64,000 nucleotides of DNA from Candidatus Hydrogenedentota bacterium (GTDB taxonomy: Bacteria > Hydrogenedentota > Hydrogenedentia > Hydrogenedentales > CAITNO01): NCBI GenBank assembly GCA_903893795.1, contig CAITNO010000141.1, positions 1 to 64,000 of the forward strand, read 5' to 3'. Positions 18,603-26,566 of the stretch are shown here, piece by piece (the first letter of the stretch is position 1; each line of letters starts with the position of its first letter). Both the position numbers and the translations under genes were made by a program. The notes beneath the pieces are model-generated. The model was not told the DNA's origin, made no database searches, and was given only the letters and a program-made list of their open reading frames with translations.

Positions 18603-20149
18603 CACGAACAACCGAAAAGACGCCACCTGAAACCAACCCGGAACCGTTCGCAGACATGACTAAGGCGGAGCTTTTCACCGAGGCACGCAGGGTTATTGCT
18701 GAGGCCGATGGCTGGCCGGTGCCGACCCCGCTTTCCCGACCCGTCGAGGGTTCTGAGACATTCCCTGTCTCATGCCTTGGGCCGGTACTTAGTGAGGCCG
18801 CGCAAACGCTTCACAATGACCTACAAGCCCCGGTAGAGATCGCCGCCGGTAGCTTACTGGCCGCATCGGCGTTGGCCGCTCAGGGCCATACAGACGTTCA
18901 CATGCCGGATGGCAGACGCATCCCGTCCAGTCTCTTTATTCTGACCGTGGCCGAATCTGGCGACAGGAAATCGGCGGTTGACAGAGTGGTACTCCGAGAA
19001 CACGCCCGATGGATGCATGATGCTTTGGGGGAATGGGCGTGCTCTATGCGAGCTTATGAGATCGCGCATCGTGCATGGGCCGCCGCCCGCAAGCGGGCAG
19101 AGAACAACAAGGACGTTTCGAGCATCATTTCGGCTATGCAGCGTGTCGGGCAGGAACCCGCCCGCCCGCCCGCGCCCGTCATCATGATTGGAAACGCCAC
19201 CACCGAAGGCATTATAAAATCGCTTGCAAACGATTGGCCGACGGCGGGACTGTTTAACGACGAAGCGGGGGTTTTCCTTGGGGGGTATTCACTGAAAGAC
19301 GATCAAGAGCTGGGGACAATCTCGACGTTCTCCAAACTTTGGGACGGTGCCGCGACTGTGCGGGTACGGGGCGGCGACGGCACCCAGGCCGCTTATGGGC
19401 GACGGCTTTCGGTTCATCTCATGGGGCAACCCGCGCCGGTGCGCCTACTGCTAGGAAATGAGATGGCACACGCGCAAGGGTTTCTCCCCAGATTCTTGAT
19501 CTCATGGCCCAAGACCATGCGCGGTACTCGTTTCTACAAACCGGCCAATCCCGAAAAGTCTCCGGCCATGCAACGGTATTTTAGTCGCATAGTCGCATTG
19601 CTGGAAACGTCGTTTTCAATGAACCCGGAGACGCGGGAAATTACGCCCCGCCCCCTGTGCATGAGTGCTGAGGCGCTCAGTCTATACGCTCAATTCGCTG
19701 ATACAGTGGAGGCTGACAACGGGCCGGACGGCGGACTTGACGTTGTCGCCGCATGGGCCGCGAAGGCCGGAGAACACGCGCTCAGACTGGCCGCTGTATT
19801 GACTCTCGTTGACAACGAAAACGCCCAAGAGATTGCCGCCGAACACATGGCGGATGGTATCGGGTTGGCGACCTACTACCTTTCCGAAATGCTCCGGCTT
19901 CGGAGTGAGGCCGGTATCCCTCCCGATGTTGTCGAGGCTGAAAAGCTCTTCCGGTGGATGCTGTCCACAGGTAAGACGGAGTTATCCGCACATGAGATTA
20001 TGAACAAAGGGCCGGTGCGCACGGCTGCACGACTCGAACCACTACTTGCCATGCTCCAGCACCACCACTGGATTCATGCCCTTTTACCTACACCCGGACA
20101 GGGCCGACCGGCCAAAACTTGGAGGCTCAATCCCCATGCTTCCCGATAG
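18590..20149 (+). CDS. DUF3987 domain protein (mobile-element replication-associated)
   Basis: 519 residues. The organisation FPVSCLGPVLSEAAQTLHNDLQAP, SLLAASALAAQGHTDV, LFILTVAESGDRKSAVD (a degenerate P-loop-like segment), TTEGIIKSLA, GLFNDEAGVFLGG and FLPRFLISWP follows the DUF3987/YfjI family found in prophages and integrative elements. These proteins resemble replicative helicase/primase-associated ATPases, but their activity is not established. It is the largest gene of the element and the best candidate for autonomous replication. Start at ATG 18590, overlapping the previous gene. Confidence 0.85.
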   Translation: MQSITRTTEKTPPETNPEPFADMTKAELFTEARRVIAEADGWPVPTPLSRPVEGSETFPVSCLGPVLSEAAQTLHNDLQAPVEIAAGSLLAASALAAQGHTDVHMPDGRRIPSSLFILTVAESGDRKSAVDRVVLREHARWMHDALGEWACSMRAYEIAHRAWAAARKRAENNKDVSSIISAMQRVGQEPARPPAPVIMIGNATTEGIIKSLANDWPTAGLFNDEAGVFLGGYSLKDDQELGTISTFSKLWDGAATVRVRGGDGTQAAYGRRLSVHLMGQPAPVRLLLGNEMAHAQGFLPRFLISWPKTMRGTRFYKPANPEKSPAMQRYFSRIVALLETSFSMNPETREITPRPLCMSAEALSLYAQFADTVEADNGPDGGLDVVAAWAAKAGEHALRLAAVLTLVDNENAQEIAAEHMADGIGLATYYLSEMLRLRSEAGIPPDVVEAEKLFRWMLSTGKTELSAHEIMNKGPVRTAARLEPLLAMLQHHHWIHALLPTPGQGRPAKTWRLNPHASR

Positions 20150-20369
20150 CCTGAAAAAGTACCTGACCCCTTGCGACTATGCGACTAATGCGACTTTACT
20201 CCCCCCCAAGCCGGGTTTAGTCGCAAAAGTCGCAAAAGTCGCAGCCCCGGTATTTCAAAACGGCTGGGATTATGTCTTGGGTGACTGGCCCGAGGAGAGG
20301 GCCGCAATCATGGAATTCGACGGCGGACTGTCCCGCGCCGAGGCCGAACGCCGCGCCGGATTAAATTAA
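20136..20369 (+). CDS. small conserved protein of the integrated element
   Basis: 77 residues. The ATG at 20136 has GGAGG 10 bases upstream and overlaps the end of the DUF3987 gene by 14 bases. The C-terminus WPEERAAIMEFDGGLSRAEAERRAGL is a short module common in proteins encoded next to phage primases and DUF3987 genes. The middle has a short Lys-Val-Ala repeat (LVAKVAKVAA). Function unknown. Confidence 0.75.
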   Translation: MLPDSLKKYLTPCDYATNATLLPPKPGLVAKVAKVAAPVFQNGWDYVLGDWPEERAAIMEFDGGLSRAEAERRAGLN

Positions 20370-20387
20370 CTAACAAGGAACATGAAC

Positions 20388-20858
20388 ATGAAAAGATGCA
20401 ACGATGAACCTGCAACGAAACGTGTCCGCAATGCGACAAGGGCCGACGCGCTGGCCGCCCGTGTGCGGGCCGATCAAGCCTTGGCTTTAAGACTTGAAGG
20501 CCGCAGTTTTCGTGAAATCGGGGTCGCGCTGCATTGTGACGGCGCAACCGCTTATCGAGATATTGCCCGCGCCCTAGACGAATTGTGTGCTGACAACAAA
20601 GAATCCGCCAAAGCCATGCGCGATCTTGAGGCGCAACGACTCGACGCAATATTTGCTGCTCTGTGGCCGCGCGTACTGGCCGGTGAACTGCCAGCGACAG
20701 ATCGCGTGCTGTCCGTCATGGCCCGGCGCGCCCGGATGTACGGCTTGGACGAACCCGTCAGGATCACCGCCACGCCGCCGGACGGCGGAGCTTTTGAATT
20801 CAGGCTCCCCGAGAACTGGGGGCATATTCAGCGTCCGGTCCGGCCCGAAATCGAATAG
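20388..20858 (+). CDS. HTH protein, terminase small-subunit-like
   Basis: 156 residues. A basic N-terminus is followed by a homeodomain-like helix-turn-helix (LRLEGRSFREIGVALHCDGATAYRDIARAL) and a helical region LDAIFAALWPRVLAGELPATDRVLSVMARRARMYGLD, a combination common in phage-associated DNA-binding proteins near packaging genes. No large terminase is present, so a packaging role would need a helper phage. AAGGA lies 8 bases before the ATG at 20388; an ATG at 20382 is also possible. Overall it supports a satellite-like element. Confidence 0.75.
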   Translation: MKRCNDEPATKRVRNATRADALAARVRADQALALRLEGRSFREIGVALHCDGATAYRDIARALDELCADNKESAKAMRDLEAQRLDAIFAALWPRVLAGELPATDRVLSVMARRARMYGLDEPVRITATPPDGGAFEFRLPENWGHIQRPVRPEIE

Positions 20859-21044
20859 AAACCGCATCGCCACCGTGCCCCGGTTGGCCTGTGCTATCTG
20901 AGACAAGTAACGGGGCCGTGGTGGAATTCGTACATTTAGTGGCATGAGGTGGCCACACAACGCGTTGCCCCCGTGCGGGCCGGGTTCGTGCTTTTTGTCT
21001 CTTGGCTGCTGTGGGTATATGATTGCGCGAATGGAGGGCACGTC

Positions 21045-21557
21045 ATGGTCATCTTTTCTTGCAGTGGATGTGGCCGGGAATTTTCAATGCCAGATGAATT
21101 TCACGGGCTGCGGGGAAAGTGTCCGACGTGTCGGCAGAGACTGGCGGAGTTGCCAAAATCGGAACCGGCAGTTATTCCGATAACGCCACCCCCTCAGCAA
21201 TTCATTGTTATGAAGCCTAAGGCCACGTCGGCATTTTCACCCGCTGGATGTCTAATTATGATGATTGTGGCAGTACTCGGAGGGTGGGCGCTTCTCAAAG
21301 TGTTTGAGTTCAAAGACGAGCAAGAATATAGGGCAAAACATGGTGTTACATATTCCCAGTTCTTGAATATCTACAAGGGCATGCCTGAAAAAGAAGTGCG
21401 TCGCATATTCGGTAGTTATGGCACTAGTATCGCTTCATATTCTGTAGGCTACCACCAATTCTACAAGTACGCTTGGGATGGGAACAGCCCCAACAGTAGG
21501 GTACTGATTACGTTCAAAGATGACGAGGTTTACGATACCATGGAAGTTGGTTTGTAA
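21045..21557 (+). CDS. zinc-ribbon membrane protein with a BamE/SmpA-like C-terminus
   Basis: 170 residues. An N-terminal zinc ribbon CxxC-x16-CxxC (CSGC ... CPTC) is followed by a Pro-rich linker, one transmembrane helix (CLIMMIVAVLGGWALLKVF) and a C-terminal domain with YSQFLNIYKGMPEKEVRRIFG, which resembles the start of the SmpA/OmlA fold. GGAGG lies 7 bases before the ATG. It is separated from the preceding gene by 186 bases and probably has its own promoter. Function unknown; treated as possible cargo with the next gene. Confidence 0.78.
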   Translation: MVIFSCSGCGREFSMPDEFHGLRGKCPTCRQRLAELPKSEPAVIPITPPPQQFIVMKPKATSAFSPAGCLIMMIVAVLGGWALLKVFEFKDEQEYRAKHGVTYSQFLNIYKGMPEKEVRRIFGSYGTSIASYSVGYHQFYKYAWDGNSPNSRVLITFKDDEVYDTMEVGL

Positions 21558-21722
21558 TGAAGCCGCCATCCACAGAGCGCACAATCAACGTTAATGGCGG
21601 CGGTTCCATGGGCGCGAATGCCGAATATTTACAGCCCCCCCGTAGTCTACGCCGCGCGCAAGACCACTATTAAGCGAGCTATAAAGCATAACGGCGACGC
21701 AAGCCGCAGACCGGAGAATGCT

Positions 21723-22352
21723 ATGACAAAGCGCAAACAAGCCCCCCCCTCCGACCCCCTCGGAGTACAGGTGATCCAATTCGCCGTGTTCTTTGTCCTG
21801 GGCTTTTCGGTCACCATCGGCGCGGCGGTCCTGTTTTTCACAGACCCCGTCACCCTGCTATGGTGCATTTTGGCGGTTCCGTGCTTGATCGTCGTCGCCG
21901 TGATTGTCGTGGCTGTGCTGGAAGCGGCGGATACGCGCGAGTCTGGACCTGTACGTCGGGAGTCTGGACCTGTGCGTAACGTGCAGGCGCTACTTGAGGA
22001 TGCAAAGGAAGTCCGCAGACAATGCGCACAAACGTTTGACCCCGTCGAAAGGGTAGCACTACAGACAGAATATCAACACATTTATGATGCACTTATGCAA
22101 CATGGCATTATTCCACCGTCGGTACTCCCGCCGCCGGTTACTACACAGCCCCCTGTGGTCAACACCGTGCCAAAGACAATCAGGGCGAACGCATCTAATT
22201 GTGCTGGAAAGACAGTGACAAAGAACAATAGCCAAGGAAAAGTCAGCTTTCAGTGCCCCGCATGTAAGAGCATTTTGGCCATTCCAAGCGAATATATCGG
22301 GCAAAAAGGAAAGTGCCGGACGTGCGGCACCACCTTCATAGTAAATCCCTGA
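21723..22352 (+). CDS. membrane protein with C-terminal zinc ribbon
   Basis: 209 residues. Two N-terminal transmembrane helices (about 16-40 and 46-70) are followed by a soluble stretch with a direct repeat (ESGPVR twice), a helical region, a Pro-rich linker and a C-terminal zinc ribbon CxxC-x16-CxxC (CPAC ... CRTC). The ribbon is at the opposite end from that of the preceding protein but has the same spacing and the same P(D/S)E(F/Y)xG core. The ATG at 21723 has GGAG 6 bases upstream. Function unknown. Confidence 0.75.
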   Translation: MTKRKQAPPSDPLGVQVIQFAVFFVLGFSVTIGAAVLFFTDPVTLLWCILAVPCLIVVAVIVVAVLEAADTRESGPVRRESGPVRNVQALLEDAKEVRRQCAQTFDPVERVALQTEYQHIYDALMQHGIIPPSVLPPPVTTQPPVVNTVPKTIRANASNCAGKTVTKNNSQGKVSFQCPACKSILAIPSEYIGQKGKCRTCGTTFIVNP

Positions 22353-22798
22353 GTGACATGACCCTTTCCACGATTACACAACAGAGCGGACGCCCAAAAA
22401 AAGGTAACGCCATAGGGCTTGAACACGGCCCGCGTGACCTGATACCGCTGTCCGGTGCGAAAAGCCAAACACGACGGGGCGCAACACGTGAAGGGTAACA
22501 ACGGCCACGTTAGGCCGCCTGTGTGGCCCTGAGAGGCGCGAACGACCCGGCACCCTCATGCTGATATGCCCGAACGGCGAAGCGCGACAGGGGTCGCTAC
22601 GCTGGCCGCTATGGGCACTCAATACCATATAGTATATTTGCGGGGGTGAATATAACCGTTTATGGGGGAGTAGTGGGGGAATTGCTCTTGACAATACAGG
22701 AAAACACGGGAACACGGGGGAAACAGGACACCCGCATAAACAGGGGTTATAATGGCCCTTCATTGTCATAGTTTTTCCCCTTGTTACATATTAACTAG
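22353..22798. other. right end of the element, non-coding
   Basis: No gene is supported. It contains the inverted 24-bp repeat (22661-22684) and short G-rich repeats such as ACACGGG (about 22700-22730), which are candidate integrase arm-binding sites or replication iterons. Confidence 0.6.
22661..22684 (-). repeat. right copy of the 24-bp terminal inverted repeat
   Basis: TATGGGGGAGTAGTGGGGGA with ATTG following; on the minus strand it matches 15654-15677 with one mismatch. Confidence 0.8.
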
Positions 22799-22845
22799 GA
22801 CTCATAATCTCTTGGTCGTAGGTTCGAGTCCTACAAGGCCCACCA
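22799..22845 (+). repeat. attR: partial tRNA-Met 3' end
   Basis: 46 of 47 bases identical to the tRNA-Met 3' portion; the 5' half of the tRNA is absent, so this is not a functional tRNA gene. It marks the right boundary of the element and is the displaced chromosomal 3' end. Confidence 0.92.
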
Positions 22846-22858
22846 GTGAATAAATCAA

Positions 22859-22896
22859 GGTCTTGCGGAAATTTCCGCAAGACCTCTTTCTTTACC
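22859..22896 (+). terminator. strong terminator downstream of attR
   Basis: GGTCTTGCGGAAA/TTTCCGCAAGACC is a perfect stem followed by TCTTTCTTT. It is probably the original tRNA-Met terminator, displaced by the insertion. Confidence 0.85.
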
Positions 22897-23375
22897 GGAC
22901 AACGCCCCCTTCTCGTGCCAGCCCCTCCGTTTTTTGCCAGACAAATCCATCATCATTGCTCCAGGACCCGCCGAAACTGGGGAGAACACCTCTTGGGTCC
23001 ATGTGACTTGCCACCACCCTCAGCCCCGAAGGCACCCCGACCACACAAGACAAGTGCAATGTCAGACCCCCACCCCTCGCCTGAACCAAGCGGGACAAGT
23101 CGCGGACATCCACAACCTGCGGCCATGCTTGACCCCGTAGGGGTCACCCAAAAGTAGCCACCGGCGGAGCGAAGCGGAACCCGTGGTCAACAGCAAGAAT
23201 GCACCTGTCCCCGCAGGGGGCGAACACAGGCTGGGCCACGCCCATATCGCCCATGGAGCCGGAATGGACCATTCGGATACCTTAAGAGGGTAGAATAGGC
23301 CCTCGGCCAACGCCTGCCTGTGATCGGCGTTGTGCCAATCCCCTTTGGCATCATCAGCGGGACAAAAAGCACACC
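22897..23375. other. intergenic region between the element and the URO-D family gene
   Basis: About 480 bases without a convincing gene. It carries the first copy of the AGCGAAGCGGAACC hairpin repeat (23131-23223). The promoter of the following gene should lie in its last 150 bases but is not obvious. Confidence 0.55.
23131..23223 (+). repeat. AGCGAAGCGGAACC hairpin repeat, copy 1
   Basis: Order: GACCCCGTAGGGGTC palindrome, TAGCCACC...AGCGAAGCGGAACCCGTGG hairpin (one stem mismatch), a variable part, then CCCCGCAGGGGGCGAAC. The same order is found at 24598-24690 and 26272-26366. Confidence 0.8.
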
Positions 23376-24311
23376 ATGAATTCGAGAGAGCGCGTTTTCA
23401 CCACACTGCGGCATCAGGAACCGGACCGGGTCCCCTTCAACATGCGGGTATGCGGTGACATCCTGGAGCAGTTGCGCGTCATCACGGGCGACCCCGAGGT
23501 CGACTGGTACACCCATTTCGGCCACGACATCCGTCCGGAGGACGGATTTGCATTCCCCGCCTGTCCCGATGGCACGGCCCCATGGGACTGGACGCCCCTG
23601 CCCACGGAGGCGGACCAGGCCCAGGCGTCGGACAGCATCAGCAAACACAAGGCCGGCGGCCAGGTGGTGTGCAGCGGCTACCAGATGGGCATCTTCGAGC
23701 ACGCCAAGGAATGGTTCGGCGATGTGGACACCCTGCTCATGCCCTATACCGAACCGGAACGGTTCGGGCGCATGCTCGACCGCATCCTGCAGTGGAAGAT
23801 GGCCGTCTACGGCCTCTGGGTCCAACTGGGCGTGGACGTGGTATGGATTGGCGACGACCTCGGCACCCAGCGCTCGCTGGTCATGAGTCCCGACGATTAC
23901 ACTCAATGGTACAAGCCCCGCCACCGCGAATTGATCGCGCATTTGAAGGCGCTCAATCCGGAAATCTACGTCGCCTTCCATTCCTGCGGCCACATTGCCC
24001 CGCTCATACCCGACCTCATCGAACTCGGCGTGGACATCCTGGAAGCCGTGCAAGCCGAAACGATGGACATCGCCCGGCTCAAACGCGACTTCGGCAGGGA
24101 CATCACCTTTTGGGGCGGCGTCGGCGCCCAAAGCGTGCTGGCGCGAAAAGACCGCAGCGAAGTAATCGCCGGCGTGCGCGATACCCTCGAAATAATGATG
24201 CCCGGCGGCGGCTACATCGCATCGCCCTGCCACACCCTCACCGAAGAGGTTTCCTGGGAAAACATACTGGCCTACCACGAGGCCATCCAGCGCTACCGCG
24301 ACTACGATTAA
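23376..24311 (+). CDS. uroporphyrinogen decarboxylase family protein (probable corrinoid methyltransferase-like)
   Basis: 311 residues. Starts NSRERVFTTLRHQEPDRVPFN, the usual opening of URO-D family proteins outside haem synthesis. FHSCGHI supplies the Hx2C-type site that binds zinc in methyltransferase members such as MtbA and CmuA, and GGVGAQSVLA lies at the C-terminal barrel. It lacks the haem-specific N-terminal decarboxylase signature, so HemE function is unlikely. It would act on a methylated or sugar-acid substrate; the true substrate is unknown. No corrinoid protein is adjacent. Confidence 0.82.
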   Translation: MNSRERVFTTLRHQEPDRVPFNMRVCGDILEQLRVITGDPEVDWYTHFGHDIRPEDGFAFPACPDGTAPWDWTPLPTEADQAQASDSISKHKAGGQVVCSGYQMGIFEHAKEWFGDVDTLLMPYTEPERFGRMLDRILQWKMAVYGLWVQLGVDVVWIGDDLGTQRSLVMSPDDYTQWYKPRHRELIAHLKALNPEIYVAFHSCGHIAPLIPDLIELGVDILEAVQAETMDIARLKRDFGRDITFWGGVGAQSVLARKDRSEVIAGVRDTLEIMMPGGGYIASPCHTLTEEVSWENILAYHEAIQRYRDYD

Positions 24312-24338
24312 GGCCATTCAAGACGACCGCCCTTCCCT

Positions 24339-24390
24339 CTCGTTCCCAAGTTGCACTTGGGAATGTCCTTGTCTTCGAAGCTGTGCTTCG
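24339..24390 (+). repeat. GTTCCCAAG-type double-hairpin repeat, copy 1
   Basis: TTCCCAAG-TTGCA-CTTGGGAA hairpin followed by a second hairpin CGAAG-CTGTG-CTTCG. Confidence 0.75.
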
Positions 24391-24470
24391 CCACGTTGGC
24401 CCATGGAGTTGCGTGCTTCGGGTACTTGCCTGCCTAAACTCAGGATGAGCAAGACGTCATGGTGAGAGCG

Positions 24471-24522
24471 CAAAGTGCAACTTTGCAGGCAAGTGCGTTC
24501 CCAAGTGCAACTTGGGAACGAG
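24471..24522 (-). repeat. GTTCCCAAG-type double-hairpin repeat, copy 2 (inverted)
   Basis: Reverse-oriented copy containing CAAAG-TGCAA-CTTTG and GTTCCCAAG-TGCAA-CTTGGGAAC. With copy 1 it forms an inverted pair 80 bases apart. Confidence 0.75.
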
Positions 24523-24597
24523 TGAAATTTGCCGCCACGCTTGGCTCCGGGACCACACACTGGGCTATAAGAAGAACGCGGCAATCCGCCGCTCTTG

Positions 24598-24690
24598 GCC
24601 CCGGAGGGGTCACACAATAATAGCCACGGGTGCAGCGAAGCGGAACCCGTGGTAAACACGAAGAGTCTCCCCGTCCCCGCAGGGGGCGAA
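24598..24690 (+). repeat. AGCGAAGCGGAACC hairpin repeat, copy 2
   Basis: Contains CCACGGGT ... AGCGAAGCGGA ... ACCCGTGG, a perfect 8-bp stem, then CCCCGTCCCCGCAGGGGGCG. Confidence 0.82.
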
Positions 24691-24903
24691 CAGGTTCGGA
24701 ACCACGAAGCCTGAATTTGGAAACCGGAGAAATGACCGAAAATGAAATCCACCCGCCCTTTGCGCCATAATGATTGAAGGTCAGGCAAAGCCCGGCCCGC
24801 AAAGGTCAAGGTTGGCAAAGAGGCATGTTCCGGGTTGGCGTCAGCGAAGCCATGTTTCCACTGAACTCCACATAGCCCGGATAACCGTCAGGATAGGATT
24901 GTC

Positions 24904-26217
24904 ATGACAGCAAAGACCCGCAATCAACTGTTGTTCCCCTTCATCATGGTCGCCTCCCTCTTCTTCATCTGGGGCTTCTGCCATGCCATGCTCGACGTGC
25001 TGAACAAACACTTCCAGAACATCCTCCACGTCAGCAAGACCCAGTCGGGCTTCATCCAGACCGCCGTCTTCGGCGCCTACTTCCTCATGGCCCTGCCTTC
25101 CGCCCTCCTGATCCGCCGCATCGGCTACCAGAAAGGCATCCTGCTCGGCCTCGTCGTCCTGGCCATTGGCGCCTTCCTGTTCATCCCCGCCGGGCTGGTC
25201 TTCCAGACCTTCTGGTCCTTCCTCTTTGCCCTCTTCGTCCTCTCCACCGGCCTCGCCTGCATTGAAACCGCGGCCAACCCCTACGTCACCGTGCTCGGCC
25301 CGAAGGACGGCGCCGCGGGCCGCCTGTCCACCGCGCAGGCCTTCAACTCCGTCGCCTACATCATCGCGCCCACCATCGGCGGCGCCTTTATCTTCCGCGC
25401 CCACCAGGAAGCGGGCGCGCCCGTCGATTTCAACACCCTCATCATCCCCTACGCCGTCCTGGGCTTTGTCGTGCTCGTGGTCTTCGGCGTCTTCTCCCTT
25501 GTCAAACTGCCCGACATCGCCGGCGACGGCGACGATTCCGCCTCCCTCGACGATGAGCACACCCACAAGGCCCCCCTCATCCGCCAGCCCCATTTCATTT
25601 TCGGCATTGCCACCCAGTTCCTCTATATCGCCGCCCAGGTCGGTGTGAACGCCTTCGCGGTGAACTACATCCTCGAAAACGCCATCACCAAGGACGCCTC
25701 CGGCGCCACCAGCACCGCCCCGCTCTTCGCCTGGTACGGCTCCCTCACCGGCGCTGCCACCTCCGAGGCCACGGCTGCCTTCGTGATCACCTTCGCCATG
25801 ATCCTCTACGCGGTCGGCCGCTTCTCCGCCGCGCCCATCACCCGCTTCATCAAGCCAAACATCCTGCTCTCCCTCTACGGCATCATCAACTCCGCCATCA
25901 TCCTGCTCGTCATGGCAAACATCAAGCACATCTCCTGGATGGTCCTGCCCTTCTGCTGGCTCTTCATGTCCATCATGTTCCCCTTCATCTTCGCCATGAG
26001 CCTGCGCAATCTCGGTGAAAAGACCAAACTGGCCGCCTCCTTCCTCATCATGTCCATCGTCGGCGGCGCCGTGGCCCCGCCCCTCATGGGCTACCTCGCC
26101 GACCAGTACCACAGCATGGCCATCTGCTTCATTCTGCCCCTGATCGGCTTCATCGCCCCCACGCTCTACGGCTTCGCCTATCCCAGCCTCCTGGCAAAAT
26201 CCCAAAGAGCCTCATAA
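24904..26217 (+). CDS. MFS sugar permease, L-fucose permease (FucP)-like
   Basis: 437 residues with about 12 transmembrane helices. The start FIMVASLFFIWGFCHAMLDVL, a conserved motif near LNKHFQ, and FVLSTGLACIETAANPYVTV are characteristic of the FucP / glucose-galactose porter subfamily (sugar:H+ symport across the inner membrane). The central cytosolic loop is charged (DGDDSASLDDEHTHK). The substrate cannot be read from sequence; fucose or a related deoxysugar would fit the GH29 fucosidase at 51982. It stands alone between repeat-rich spacers. Confidence 0.88.
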   Translation: MTAKTRNQLLFPFIMVASLFFIWGFCHAMLDVLNKHFQNILHVSKTQSGFIQTAVFGAYFLMALPSALLIRRIGYQKGILLGLVVLAIGAFLFIPAGLVFQTFWSFLFALFVLSTGLACIETAANPYVTVLGPKDGAAGRLSTAQAFNSVAYIIAPTIGGAFIFRAHQEAGAPVDFNTLIIPYAVLGFVVLVVFGVFSLVKLPDIAGDGDDSASLDDEHTHKAPLIRQPHFIFGIATQFLYIAAQVGVNAFAVNYILENAITKDASGATSTAPLFAWYGSLTGAATSEATAAFVITFAMILYAVGRFSAAPITRFIKPNILLSLYGIINSAIILLVMANIKHISWMVLPFCWLFMSIMFPFIFAMSLRNLGEKTKLAASFLIMSIVGGAVAPPLMGYLADQYHSMAICFILPLIGFIAPTLYGFAYPSLLAKSQRAS

Positions 26218-26271
26218 CCCAAAAGACTGAAGATAATGGGCAGGCAGCAATGTCTGCCCCACATTCCCCCG

Positions 26272-26366
26272 CCCCCGAACGGGGGCAAACTACAATAGCC
26301 GCAGGTGGAGCGAAGCGGAACCTGCGGAAAAGCCCCAATCGTTCCCCGTCCCCGCAAGGGGGCCAA
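26272..26366 (+). repeat. AGCGAAGCGGAACC hairpin repeat, copy 3
   Basis: Contains CCGCAGGT ... AGCGAAGCGGA ... ACCTGCGG. Relative to copy 2 the stem has changed on both sides (ACGGG/CCCGT to GCAGG/CCTGC) and still pairs fully, followed by CCCCGTCCCCGCAAGGGGGCC. Confidence 0.82.
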
Positions 26367-26380
26367 CTTCCCGCGCGCCC

Positions 26381-26424
26381 TTCACCCTGTGTCCTCATCC
26401 TGTTCACCCTGTGTCCTCATCCTG
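26381..26424 (+). repeat. perfect 22-bp tandem repeat, two units
   Basis: TTCACCCTGTGTCCTCATCC plus TG, occurring twice in direct succession and continuing with a degenerate third unit (TTCATCCTGTCCATCC). Confidence 0.8.
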
Positions 26425-26566
26425 TTCATCCTGTCCATCCATGTTCATTTCTCCCCCTTCCTCCCCCCAATGATCCACTGGAAAACAAAACGAAAAAGGT
26501 CTACTATCATCCTTGGTCGGCCGTTGACAACAACACAGCGCAGCGACATCAACAGGAGGGACTGTC

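Larger units (their letters stand above)
15501..22845. mobile_element. tRNA-Met-integrated element, about 7.3 kb
   Basis: Bounded by the 47-bp att duplication and carrying an intact tyrosine integrase next to the tRNA, an excisionase-like HTH protein, a DUF3987 protein and a TerS-like HTH protein. There are no capsid, tail, large-terminase or conjugation genes, so it resembles a phage satellite or small integrative element. Two zinc-ribbon membrane proteins at the right end look like cargo. All genes point the same way. The integrase gene and att sites look intact, so it may still be mobile with helper functions; this is inference. Confidence 0.88.
24312..24903. other. repeat-filled intergenic region before the fucose-type permease
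   Basis: 590 bases with no supportable gene. It holds an inverted pair of the GTTCCCAAG repeat (24339-24390 and 24471-24522) and copy 2 of the AGCGAAGCGGAACC repeat (24598-24690). Confidence 0.65.
26218..26566. other. intergenic region with hairpin repeat and tandem repeat
   Basis: 349 bases without a gene. It contains copy 3 of the AGCGAAGCGGAACC repeat and a perfect 22-bp tandem duplication (26381-26424). Confidence 0.65.

Noticed and set aside
22799..22845. second tRNA-Met gene
   Set aside because: Only the 3' portion is present; the acceptor 5' strand and D arm are missing. It is an att duplication.
23376..24311. uroporphyrinogen decarboxylase HemE
   Set aside because: The family fold is present, but the haem-specific N-terminal signature of HemE is absent and the HSCGH metal site points to the methyltransferase-like branch.
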